Shown: positions 1 to 5,784, numbered from the stretch's first letter. The stretch is DNA of 9,840 nucleotides from ATZT02 sp038145175 (GCA_038145175.1 JAYQPE010000016.1:1-9840); one strand, 5' to 3'. Numbers and translations are program-made. Notes: generated by a model not told the origin, from the sequence alone.

Positions 1-48
1 GATCTTGGTTGCAAAGCAGATGCCTGTCTTGCTGAATGTAAGCGATAA
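1..48 (+). CDS. C-terminal end of an unidentified protein (5' cut by window)
   Basis: The first reading frame is open from base 1 and stops at TAA 46-48, giving the 15-residue tail DLGCKADACLAECKR with three Cys. The stop lies 3 bp from the stop of the convergent gene at 52. That tail-to-tail packing matches the other convergent pairs in this window and supports a real gene end. The Cys-rich tail could bind metal or form disulfides, but 15 residues are too few to assign a family. Confidence 0.45.
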   Translation, partial: DLGCKADACLAECKR

Positions 49-51
49 TAA

Positions 52-729
52 CTATTTTTTATTTGGCTTGTAATTTTTATTATCTAAATATTTCCAAACC
101 AAATAAAAAATAATAGTACTAAAAACAATTCCACCTATACGATTTTGATCTCGACTTAAATTTATAAAGTTTGAAATTTGCGCAGCAAGTATAAAATATA
201 AAATTCCTTTTTTAACTTTACTAAATCCTTTAAATTTTGAAACAAGTTTAGAGTTAAAAAAGAAATCTAAAGCATGTCCTTCAATGTTTCTATCCCAAAC
301 ATCTTTGTATCGATTTCTTGAAATATTTACGAGATCAAAAATCCATCCAATTAAAAATCCACCCATAGTTAAGTAATAGTAAATTCCGGTTCTTATCTTT
401 CCAGTTATAAATCTATGACCACCAAATAAACCAAAAACAAGACAAATTACAAACAATAAATATTTATTAACTTGAAATTTTTTAAAATATTTTTTAGTTC
501 TAGACTCTAGTTTTACCAATAAATTATTTATTGGTCTTAAAAATACATTTGTAAATCCAACAAATACTTCAATAAGTTCTGTGTTAGAAACCGGTTTCGC
601 TTTTCCACTTTTGAATTTAGCAACTCTGACTCCACCGCCAACTCCAACTGGTCCAATGCCAATTCCACCGCCTACAGAAATCCCCCTTTTGTTTATTCTT
701 ACTGGACCTAGTCTTAAACCAAAACCCAT
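52..729 (-). CDS. TM2-domain membrane protein with glycine-rich DUF4236-like N-terminus
   Basis: 225 aa. Residues 1-37 are glycine-rich and regular (LRLGPVRINKRGISVGGGIG...), resembling DUF4236 heads. Residues about 89-136 form a TM2 domain: a hydrophobic helix, the signature GLFGGHRFITGK (100-111), a second helix and IFDLVNI. Two further hydrophobic stretches, about 174-190 and 196-213, suggest a second helix pair, so it is probably an integral membrane protein. TM2 proteins have no single known biochemical role and none is claimed here. The ATG start is supported by an AAAGG ribosome binding site 6-10 nt upstream. The gene is monocistronic: its 5' neighbour, the cupin gene, reads the same way but ends at 819, 89 bp upstream, and a candidate promoter lies in the gap. 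Confidence 0.85.
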   Translation of the reverse strand: MGFGLRLGPVRINKRGISVGGGIGIGPVGVGGGVRVAKFKSGKAKPVSNTELIEVFVGFTNVFLRPINNLLVKLESRTKKYFKKFQVNKYLLFVICLVFGLFGGHRFITGKIRTGIYYYLTMGGFLIGWIFDLVNISRNRYKDVWDRNIEGHALDFFFNSKLVSKFKGFSKVKKGILYFILAAQISNFINLSRDQNRIGGIVFSTIIFYLVWKYLDNKNYKPNKK

Positions 730-754
730 GAAAACCTTTCAATTTGTTTTCTTA

Positions 755-781
755 AGTATATTTAAGATTTTTCTTTAGCAA
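755..781 (-). promoter_or_regulatory. Candidate promoter of the TM2 gene
   Basis: On the minus strand TTGCTA (776-781) is followed after 15 bp by TATACT (755-760), about 25 nt before the start codon. The spacing is slightly short for a sigma70-type promoter and the region is very AT-rich, so a chance match is possible. Confidence 0.35.
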
Positions 782-818
782 ATTTTTAATTGTAAAAATC
801 GGACATTTTGAAATTTTC

Positions 819-1295
819 CTACAAAACTGCCCTAATAAATTCAGCAACCTCAGGACTTTTTTGTAATGCTTCTAAATCCTCTTTAGAAGGAAGGGTTGGT
901 CTATCTCTTTCACAGGTTACTAAACATAAAAACCCTAAAGTTTCATCTTTTGAAGCTCTAAATTGATGCCAAGTCCAAGAAGGAACATGAATCACATTAT
1001 TAATTTCTAAGTTGTAGATCTTGTCATCAACTAAACATGACCCACTTCCTCTAATAGGGATAACTAAATGAATATGGTCATGTTTTTCTAAAGTGGTATG
1101 CCCATTAGGGCCAACTTCAAAATATCTAAGTTCTATCCCTGATTTTTCAGGATCTATAAATAGTTTTCTTCTAGTTACTTCTCTAAATGAAGCAAATTCA
1201 TTTTCAGCTTTATACACATGTTCAGATACCCCTTCCCATCTAAAGGGTTCTTCTTGAGGCAAGTGTATCGGGCGAAAATCATCAGCACTGTTCAT
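819..1295 (-). CDS. Small cupin, probable methylthioxylulose-5-phosphate methylsulfurylase-like enzyme
   Basis: 158 aa, single cupin domain. Motif 1 lies around residues 62-83: G65, then H72, H74 and H76 in EKHDHIH, closing at G83. Motif 2 ends in VPSWTWH with H110, so a His-rich metal site is expected. The Glu of the common HxHxxxE motif is missing, which argues against acireductone dioxygenase, the cupin of the classical methionine salvage pathway. C124 and C128 lie in the last strand. It is the third gene of the metY operon, 13 bp after the CoA-binding gene, and a RuBisCO-like gene is divergent to the operon. In R. rubrum a cupin of this kind removes methanethiol from 1-methylthioxylulose-5-phosphate to give 1-deoxyxylulose-5-phosphate. 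The cupin fold is sure; the specific function is inferred from context. The ribosome binding site before the ATG is weak, so translation may be coupled to the gene upstream. Confidence 0.85.
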   Translation of the reverse strand: MNSADDFRPIHLPQEEPFRWEGVSEHVYKAENEFASFREVTRRKLFIDPEKSGIELRYFEVGPNGHTTLEKHDHIHLVIPIRGSGSCLVDDKIYNLEINNVIHVPSWTWHQFRASKDETLGFLCLVTCERDRPTLPSKEDLEALQKSPEVAEFIRAVL

Positions 1296-1308
1296 AAATT
1301 TTTTATAC

Positions 1309-1782
1309 TTACTTCATTCTTTTACTAGTTATGACTTTGGTGTCAAAACCTGCTAAATGAAGTCCTCCATGAAACCTTGCATGTTCAATCTTGATGCATC
1401 TATCCTGCACAACCTTTAAACCATTTGCTACACCACGATTTGCTACTTCATCATTTCTAATACCTAATTGCATCCAAAAGACTTTAGCTTTTATTTCAAT
1501 AGCTTCAGTTAGTAATTCATCTAGGGCATCTGCTCTTCTAAAAGCAACCACTACATCTATTGGTTCAGTAACTTCCTTTAAAGACTTATAAACCTTAACT
1601 CCCAAGATATTTTCTTCATTTGGGTTTATGGGAAAAAGAAGGTAATTAGTGCTGCCTACAAGATAGGTCATTACAAAAAATGAAGGTTTAGAATTATTGC
1701 CCGAGGCACCAACAATGGCAATATTTTTTGAATTATTGATGATTTGAGAAATCTCTTGATTTGTAGGTTCAATCCAAGTCAT
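1309..1782 (-). CDS. YccU-type CoA-binding domain protein
   Basis: 157 aa, CoA_binding_2 family over nearly the whole length. The Rossmann nucleotide loop is NIAIVGASGNNSKPS (20-34). The family landmarks FPINPNEENILG (50-61), VFWMQLGIRND (101-111) and VVQDRCIKIEH (124-134) follow in order. Such stand-alone domains resemble the CoA-binding part of succinyl-CoA synthetase, but their role is not settled. The start codon overlaps the metY stop by one base (TAATG, 1780-1784), indicating translational coupling. Placed between metY and the cupin gene, it probably acts in the same sulfur pathway. One possibility is sensing or delivering an acyl-CoA, since O-acetylhomoserine is made from acetyl-CoA, but this is inference only. 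Confidence 0.88.
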   Translation of the reverse strand: MTWIEPTNQEISQIINNSKNIAIVGASGNNSKPSFFVMTYLVGSTNYLLFPINPNEENILGVKVYKSLKEVTEPIDVVVAFRRADALDELLTEAIEIKAKVFWMQLGIRNDEVANRGVANGLKVVQDRCIKIEHARFHGGLHLAGFDTKVITSKRMK

Positions 1783-3077
1783 TATTGAGTCTTTCCTGTT
1801 GCTTTAGAAAGTGCTTGGTCAATATCCCAAATAATATCTTCCACATCTTCAATTCCCACACTTATTCTTACCAAATCTGGCTTAACCCCAGCATTTTCTA
1901 ATTGTTCATCTGATAATTGACGATGAGTGGTAGAAGCTGGATGAATCACTAAAGTTCTTACATCTCCCACATTTGCAAGATGTGATAGCAACTCAACGCA
2001 GTTAATAAACTTTTCAGCAGCTTCTCTTCCACCTTTTACACCGAAACTAAACACTGAACCTGTGCCTTTAGGTAAATACTTATTTACTAGATCTTTCTGA
2101 GGATGATCTTTTAACCCTGCGTAATTAACCCAACTAATGCGGGAATCTGATTTTAAAAACTCTGCCACTTTTTGAGCATTTGCAACATGATCTTGCATTC
2201 TTTGGGCAAGAGTTTCAATGCCTTGAATTAGTAAGAATGCTGCCATTGGGGTTAAAGATGGACCAATATCTCTTAATTGTTCTGCTCGAAGTTTGGTTAA
2301 GAATCCATATTCACCAAAGTTTCCCCACCAAGTTATATCTCCATAATGAGGAACTTTTTCTAACATGGATGCAAATTTGCCATTGCCCCAATTAAATTTT
2401 CCAGATTCAACTACAACTCCACCTAAAGTTGTGCCATGGCCTCCCATAAATTTGGTAAGCGAGTGAGTCACAATGTCTGCCCCAAACTCAATAGGTCTAA
2501 TTAAATATGGAGTAGTCAATGTTGAATCAACCATTAAGGGAATGTCATGTTCATGGGCAACTTTTGCTAAACCTTCAATGTCTGCAATCTGATTAGAAGG
2601 ATTAGCCACAACTTCGGTAAGTATTAATTTGGTATTAGGTCTTATAGCTTTAGCAAAATCTTTTGGATCATTACTGGAAACAAAAGTAGTTTCTACCCCA
2701 AACTTTTTTAAACTCACATCAAGTTGAGTAATAGTTCCGCCATACAAATTAGCTGAAGAAACAATATGATCCCCACTTGAAGTAAGGGAAGCAAAAACTA
2801 AATACTGTGCAGATAATCCAGAAGCTGTTGCAACAGCTCCTAAGCCACCTTCCAAAGCAGCCACTTTTTCTTCTAAAGCTGCAACTGTGGGATTAGCGAT
2901 ACGAGAATAGATGTTTCCATATTTTCTTAACGCAAATAAATCCCCTGCATCTTTGGTGTCTTCAAATACAAATGCTGTTGATTGATAAATTGGCACAGTT
3001 CTAGAGCCGGTATTTGGATCAGGCAAAGTGCCTGAATGTAATGATTTTGTTTTAAAACCAAATTCTCTATTGGCCAT
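1782..3077 (-). CDS. metY: O-acetylhomoserine sulfhydrylase (PLP enzyme)
   Basis: 431 aa, full length for the Cys/Met-metabolism PLP family (fold type I). The PLP lysine is K209 in HSLTKFMGGHGTTLGG. Other landmarks are YGNIYSRIANPT (53-64), the SGLSAQ loop (86-91), VDSTLTTPYL (183-192, Ser where many homologues have Asn) and the substrate region GDVRTLVIHPASTTH (371-385). The extra-long middle segment (FNWGNGKF to YGFLTKLRAEQLRD, about 228-270) separates MetY from cystathionine synthases and lyases of about 380-400 aa. It makes homocysteine from O-acetylhomoserine and sulfide, or methionine directly when methanethiol is the thiol. With the cupin and RuBisCO-like genes here, the methanethiol reaction is the attractive role. 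It heads the operon metY / CoA-binding / cupin. No ribosome binding site is visible; TAAATT lies 6 nt before the ATG, so the message is probably leaderless. Confidence 0.93.
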   Translation of the reverse strand: MANREFGFKTKSLHSGTLPDPNTGSRTVPIYQSTAFVFEDTKDAGDLFALRKYGNIYSRIANPTVAALEEKVAALEGGLGAVATASGLSAQYLVFASLTSSGDHIVSSANLYGGTITQLDVSLKKFGVETTFVSSNDPKDFAKAIRPNTKLILTEVVANPSNQIADIEGLAKVAHEHDIPLMVDSTLTTPYLIRPIEFGADIVTHSLTKFMGGHGTTLGGVVVESGKFNWGNGKFASMLEKVPHYGDITWWGNFGEYGFLTKLRAEQLRDIGPSLTPMAAFLLIQGIETLAQRMQDHVANAQKVAEFLKSDSRISWVNYAGLKDHPQKDLVNKYLPKGTGSVFSFGVKGGREAAEKFINCVELLSHLANVGDVRTLVIHPASTTHRQLSDEQLENAGVKPDLVRISVGIEDVEDIIWDIDQALSKATGKTQ

Positions 3078-3153
3078 TTAAGCAATTTATCAGCCTCTTG
3101 CCCTCACACTTGGCAGTCCCATCTTTGAATACTCGTGCAAGTTAGTATTTCTT
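3078..3153. promoter_or_regulatory. Divergent metY / RuBisCO-like promoter region, probably two leaderless promoters
   Basis: Each start codon is preceded at close range by a TANNNT -10 hexamer: TAAATT on the minus strand (3084-3089), 6 nt before the metY ATG, and TAGTAT on the plus strand (3143-3148), 5 nt before the RuBisCO-like ATG. Neither gene has a convincing Shine-Dalgarno sequence. Transcription would start at or next to the ATG, as is common in Actinobacteria. Between the two hexamers lies a block (about 3090-3121) of roughly 59% G+C with a small inverted repeat TGCC (3099-3102) / GGCA (3112-3115). It could be a shared operator. No good -35 is seen on either side. Confidence 0.55.
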
Positions 3154-4245
3154 ATGGCCTTTGTCATCACATATCAATTAGATCCAAATTCAAGTCAAGA
3201 CTTAATTGATGCAATCAGAGTTGAACAAACTATTGAATTTCCATACCGCTTGGCAAAATCATGGATTCAAGAAGAAATAGTTGGCCAAGTAGTTTCTATA
3301 GAAGAAAAAAATAATAAAAAAATAGTAAAGATCTCATATCAAGATGGGGTAGTAGGAAATGAATTAACCCAATTCTTAAATCTGTTATGGGGCAATGTTT
3401 CTTTATTCAATGGAGTAAAGATTACTGATATCGAATTTCCTTCCTCGTTTTTAAATTCTTTTAAAGGCCCAAGATTTGGCATGAATGGTTTAAGAAAAAT
3501 ACTCAAAATAGAACAACGACCAATATTGATGACTGCTTTAAAACCCATGGGGGAAAGTTCAAAAGATTTAGCAAGTATGGCAAGAACTCTTGTGGAAGGT
3601 GGCATTGATGTGATCAAAGATGATCACATTCTGGCAAATCAGCCTTGGGCTATGTGGCAGGAAAGAGTTGAAACTATTTCAAGTGCAATTGCAAATGCTA
3701 ATAAGGATTTTGGCACAAATGCAATCTATGCCCCAAGTTTAAATAGACCAGCTGATCAACTAATAACTTCTGCAAAATTTGCTAAAGAAATAGGTTGTGG
3801 TGCACTTCTTATTCTTCCAGGAATTTGTGGATTTGATTTGATGAGAACCATTGCAGAAGATGACTCAATTTCATTACCGGTATTAAGTCATCCTGCCTTA
3901 CTTGGATCATTAGTGATGAATCCAAATCATGGCTTAACTCATGCTCTAGTTTTTGCAACCTTGGTAAGAATTGCGGGGGGAGATTTCACTATATTTCCAA
4001 ACCATGGAGGAAGATTTAGTTTTTCACTTGATGAATGTAAATCAATCGTTGATGCTTCTTTAGCAAATCTTGGAAATATCAAAACCACTTCAGCTGCTTT
4101 AGCAGGAGGAATGACTGTTGAAAGAACTCCTGAAATAGTGAACAACTTTGGTAAAGACATAACTATTTTGATTGGTGGCGCATTGCACGATGGTGATTTA
4201 TTAGAGAACTCTCGTCGTTTACGACAAGCTGTGGAAAGCGTATAA
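3154..4245 (+). CDS. RuBisCO-like protein (form IV), probable 5-methylthioribulose-1-phosphate isomerase
   Basis: 363 aa, about 100 residues shorter than carboxylating RuBisCO but normal for RuBisCO-like proteins. An N-terminal alpha/beta domain (1-about 120) precedes the barrel. Barrel landmarks: LMTALKPMGES (125-135; the K175-type lysine is K130, the K177-type lysine is replaced by M132); GGIDVIKDDHILANQPW (149-165; carbamylated-Lys position K155, D157 kept, the E204-type Glu replaced by H158); LSHPALLGS (244-252; the H294-type His is kept as H246, the following Arg is Pro); loop 6 lacks the catalytic Lys (FPNHGGRFSF, 281-290); then LAGGM (316-320) and GGALH (341-345). It therefore cannot fix CO2 but keeps a phosphate- and metal-binding active site. 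With a cupin and metY next door it best fits the R. rubrum-type enzyme that isomerises 5-methylthioribulose-1-P. The B. subtilis-type enolase role is less likely because no mtnX or acireductone dioxygenase gene is present here. Confidence 0.9.
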   Translation: MAFVITYQLDPNSSQDLIDAIRVEQTIEFPYRLAKSWIQEEIVGQVVSIEEKNNKKIVKISYQDGVVGNELTQFLNLLWGNVSLFNGVKITDIEFPSSFLNSFKGPRFGMNGLRKILKIEQRPILMTALKPMGESSKDLASMARTLVEGGIDVIKDDHILANQPWAMWQERVETISSAIANANKDFGTNAIYAPSLNRPADQLITSAKFAKEIGCGALLILPGICGFDLMRTIAEDDSISLPVLSHPALLGSLVMNPNHGLTHALVFATLVRIAGGDFTIFPNHGGRFSFSLDECKSIVDASLANLGNIKTTSAALAGGMTVERTPEIVNNFGKDITILIGGALHDGDLLENSRRLRQAVESV

Positions 4246-4271
4246 TTTCAATTAACTGAAAAGGAAGTTAA

Positions 4272-4496
4272 ATGAAATCAATGACATGTAGTCAACTTGG
4301 TGGAGCCTGTGAAGAAGTATTTTCTGCCAATACTTTTGAAGAAATATCTGCTTTGAGTCAAAATCACGGTAAAGAAATGTTTGGCAAAAACGATGCCGCA
4401 CACATGCAAAAGATGGGTGAAATGATGGAAATCATGAACTCAGGAAAAATGGATGCCTGGATGGCTGCTCGTAGAGCAGAATTTGAAGCTCTTTAA
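4272..4496 (+). CDS. DUF1059 small protein
   Basis: 74 aa, complete. The N-terminal MKSMTCSQLGGAC, with C6 and C13, and the body FSANTFEEISALSQNHGKEMF are the hallmark of DUF1059, a family of small, probably soluble proteins whose two Cys suggest metal or redox chemistry; function unknown. It is rich in Met (about one residue in seven). A good ribosome binding site, AAGGAAG (4261-4267), lies 4 nt before the ATG. The gene follows the RuBisCO-like gene by 26 bp with no terminator between, so the two are probably co-transcribed. It ends in a 4-bp overlap with the convergent nitroreductase gene. Confidence 0.85.
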   Translation: MKSMTCSQLGGACEEVFSANTFEEISALSQNHGKEMFGKNDAAHMQKMGEMMEIMNSGKMDAWMAARRAEFEAL

Positions 4497-5197
4497 AACC
4501 CTAGATCTAAATCTTTCCTTCCCACATTAAAAGTATTGATTGGGTTATCACTTGGAAAACCAAGTGATAACCCAACTATTAGTTTGTAATCTTTAGGAAT
4601 ATCTAAATGATTTTTAACCGGACTTGCCCAGGTAGCTAATGCTCCTTGAGCACAAGTTCCTAAACCTTTTGAGTGAGCAGAAAGCATAAGAGTTTGAAGG
4701 AAAATTCCTGCATCTAATGCGGCATAGTTTTTTAAACTCTTATGCACAAATAAAAACATCACCACAGGAGCACCAAAGAATTCAAAGTTTCTACGCCAAG
4801 TTAATTCTTTACCCTTTTTGTCATCTTTTTTAATCCCTAAAAAGTCATATATAGCTTTACCTGTTTTAACTCTTCTTCTTTGAAGTTCTTTAGGGTATTT
4901 AAAGATGGTTCTAAAATCACCATCAGGAAATCCTTGTCTGAATAGAACTAGTTTTATTTTTTGCCATAAATTGCCATTCATTAAGGGCCAAGCTTTATCA
5001 AAAAGCTTCAAATAATCATTCTTAATTAGTTCTAACTTTTCTCCCGTTACTACTTCTAAATGATATGGATGAGTATTACTCCAGGAAGGAGACCAAAGGG
5101 CATCATCCAGGACTTCTTTGAGTAATGAATCAGGCACCAGATCTTTTTTAAAGTCTCTGATACTTCTTCTTGATTTATTTAGGGAGGAAAAGTCCAT
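4493..5197 (-). CDS. Nitroreductase-family FMN oxidoreductase
   Basis: 234 aa. It shows the FMN-binding N-terminus RRSIRDFKKD (10-19), WSPSWSNTHPYH (35-46), AALDAGIFLQTLMLSA (159-174), GLGTCAQGALA (178-188) and the C-terminal GLSLGFPSDNPINTF (209-223) with R227. These are the landmarks of nitroreductase flavoproteins, which pass hydride from NAD(P)H through FMN to nitro compounds, quinones or other acceptors. The natural substrate cannot be told from sequence. An insert of about 50 mostly basic residues (85-135) makes it longer than minimal members. The gene stands alone: the exported-protein gene upstream has its own terminator, and the 3' end overlaps the convergent DUF1059 gene by 4 bp. 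A perfect hairpin lies inside its last 90 bases (listed separately). Confidence 0.9.
   Translation of the reverse strand: MDFSSLNKSRRSIRDFKKDLVPDSLLKEVLDDALWSPSWSNTHPYHLEVVTGEKLELIKNDYLKLFDKAWPLMNGNLWQKIKLVLFRQGFPDGDFRTIFKYPKELQRRRVKTGKAIYDFLGIKKDDKKGKELTWRRNFEFFGAPVVMFLFVHKSLKNYAALDAGIFLQTLMLSAHSKGLGTCAQGALATWASPVKNHLDIPKDYKLIVGLSLGFPSDNPINTFNVGRKDLDLGF
4540..4575. repeat. Perfect 16-bp hairpin (AAAA loop) inside the nitroreductase coding sequence
   Basis: Arms TTGGGTTATCACTTGG (4540-4555) and CCAAGTGATAACCCAA (4560-4575) pair over all 16 bases around a loop of AAAA. The hairpin encodes nitroreductase residues about 208-219 (the VGLSLGFPSDNP segment), so the protein-coding constraint has been met together with the palindrome. 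It lies 44 bp beyond the DUF1059 stop codon and about 45 nt before the nitroreductase stop. It could therefore act as a terminator or 3'-end stabiliser for either convergent message. No run of T follows on either strand, so it is not a classical rho-independent terminator. Confidence 0.75.
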
Positions 5198-5206
5198 AAC
5201 AAAATT

Positions 5207-5212
5207 ATTCTA
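5207..5212 (-). promoter_or_regulatory. Candidate -10 hexamer of the nitroreductase gene
   Basis: TAGAAT on the minus strand lies 9 nt before the ATG, and no Shine-Dalgarno sequence is visible. A transcript starting 6-7 nt after the hexamer would have a leader of only 2-3 nt, so this would be a near-leaderless gene. Confidence 0.4.
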
Positions 5213-5241
5213 AACCAGTAACTAGATAAAGAAAGGGTTAT

Positions 5242-5281
5242 AAAAAAATTAGCCCTCATAATTTAAAATTATGAGGGCTAA
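5242..5281 (-). terminator. Rho-independent terminator of the exported-protein gene
   Basis: A perfect 15-bp stem (TTAGCCCTCATAATT, 5249-5263, with its complement 5267-5281) encloses a 3-nt loop. On the minus strand it is followed by seven T (plus-strand A at 5242-5248). It starts 12 bp after the stop codon of the gene at 5293-5664 and separates that gene from the nitroreductase. The other flank is also T-rich on the plus strand, but no plus-strand gene reads into it. Confidence 0.9.
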
Positions 5282-5292
5282 ATAGTTATTTT

Positions 5293-5664
5293 TTAACTAG
5301 GTCTTACAGGTTTAACAGGTTTTGCTCCAAGTTGAGCAATTGCTGCATCGCGAACAGATTTAGCTTGTGTAACTGCTTGTTTAAAAGCAGTTCTTGCAGC
5401 TTCTCTTTGTTCATCAGTTGTAGCACTTGCTAATGCTGCATCTCTAGTTGAGGCAGCGCTTGCTTTGCTTGCTTGGAAAGTTGCTTTAATAGCTTCTTTA
5501 GCTGATTTATAAGTAGCATTAGCAGCTTTAAAACTAGTAATTTGTGTTCTCCAAGCAGCTTTAGCTGCTGCATCTTGAGTGTCAGCTAAAGCAGAAGTTG
5601 CGCTAAGTCCAGTAACTAATAAAGAAGCTAAACCTAGTGAAACTAATCTTTTTTTATTCAACAT
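5293..5664 (-). CDS. Small exported Ala/Lys-rich helical protein
   Basis: 123 aa, no family recognised. It has a typical Sec signal peptide: basic start MLNKKR, hydrophobic core LVSLGLASLLVTGLS, and cleavage probably after ALA (25-27). The mature part (28-114) is almost only Ala, Lys, Thr, Ser, Arg, Gln and Glu and should be a long helix. It has loosely repeated segments (STRDAALASA at 72-81, SVRDAAIAQL at 103-112) and ends in a Pro/Lys tail, KPVKPVRPS. The only Cys-free, strongly Ala-biased gene in an AT-rich setting, it is probably well expressed: strong ribosome binding site, efficient terminator. A role as a cell-envelope or surface-coating protein is a guess. Confidence 0.85.
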   Translation of the reverse strand: MLNKKRLVSLGLASLLVTGLSATSALADTQDAAAKAAWRTQITSFKAANATYKSAKEAIKATFQASKASAASTRDAALASATTDEQREAARTAFKQAVTQAKSVRDAAIAQLGAKPVKPVRPS

Positions 5665-5665
5665 C

Positions 5666-5683
5666 GGTGAAATTCACCTCCTT
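5666..5683 (-). promoter_or_regulatory. Strong ribosome binding site overlapped by a small hairpin
   Basis: The minus strand reads AAGGAGGTG (5683-5675), an almost full anti-16S match, but it sits about 12 nt from the ATG, further than usual. Its GGTG is the left arm of the palindrome 5666-5678 (6-bp arms, one centre base), whose right arm CACC ends just before the ATG. The hairpin could either mask the site or shorten the effective spacing. Confidence 0.6.
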
Positions 5684-5762
5684 GGCTCTAGTTCTATTTA
5701 AAGGGGCGTAACTGCAAAAAGACTCCAAGTTTTTTTAAAAGAATCTGAGAAAAATAACAAAG

Positions 5763-5784
5763 TTATCCACAATCTAGGTATAAT
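5763..5784 (+). promoter_or_regulatory. DnaA-box match and -10 hexamer upstream of the YCII gene
   Basis: TTATCCACA (5763-5771) is a perfect match to the bacterial DnaA box. It lies 7 bp before TATAAT (5779-5784), a perfect -10 hexamer on the plus strand, with no clear -35. If used, this promoter would give the YCII gene a leader of about 48 nt. A one-mismatch copy, TTAACCACA, lies at 5829-5837 next to the GTG start. The site is also in the upstream region of the leftward exported-protein gene. Confidence 0.4.

Noticed and set aside
581..778. 65-codon plus-strand frame rich in Pro
   Set aside because: It is the antisense reading of the glycine-rich head of the TM2 protein (Gly codons reverse to Pro/Thr); no start signals.
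819..1295. Cupin as acireductone dioxygenase of the classical methionine salvage pathway
   Set aside because: The HxHxxxE metal motif is not present (no Glu at the expected place), the protein is shorter, and no mtnX-type gene is nearby.
2180..2395. 71-codon plus-strand frame inside metY, with similar ones at 1391-1591 and 7753-7953
   Set aside because: Antisense to well-conserved genes, no ribosome binding sites or recognisable motifs.
3078..3153. SAM riboswitch before metY (the minus strand contains GGGACTG, reminiscent of SAM-I)
   Set aside because: The rest of the SAM-I core is absent, there is too little room, and a -10 hexamer next to the ATG indicates a leaderless message.
3339..3617. 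92-codon open frame opposite the RuBisCO-like gene, and a 73-codon one at 3939-4160
   Set aside because: Both lie antisense within a clearly conserved gene, and their sequences look like reverse-strand translations without domain features.
3154..4245. A carbon-fixing RuBisCO
   Set aside because: The loop-6 Lys, the K177-type Lys and one carbamate-site metal ligand are replaced, and the protein is about 100 residues too short.
5763..5771. Replication origin based on a DnaA box
   Set aside because: Single isolated boxes, no cluster, no AT-rich unwinding element with flanking dnaA, dnaN or rpmH genes.
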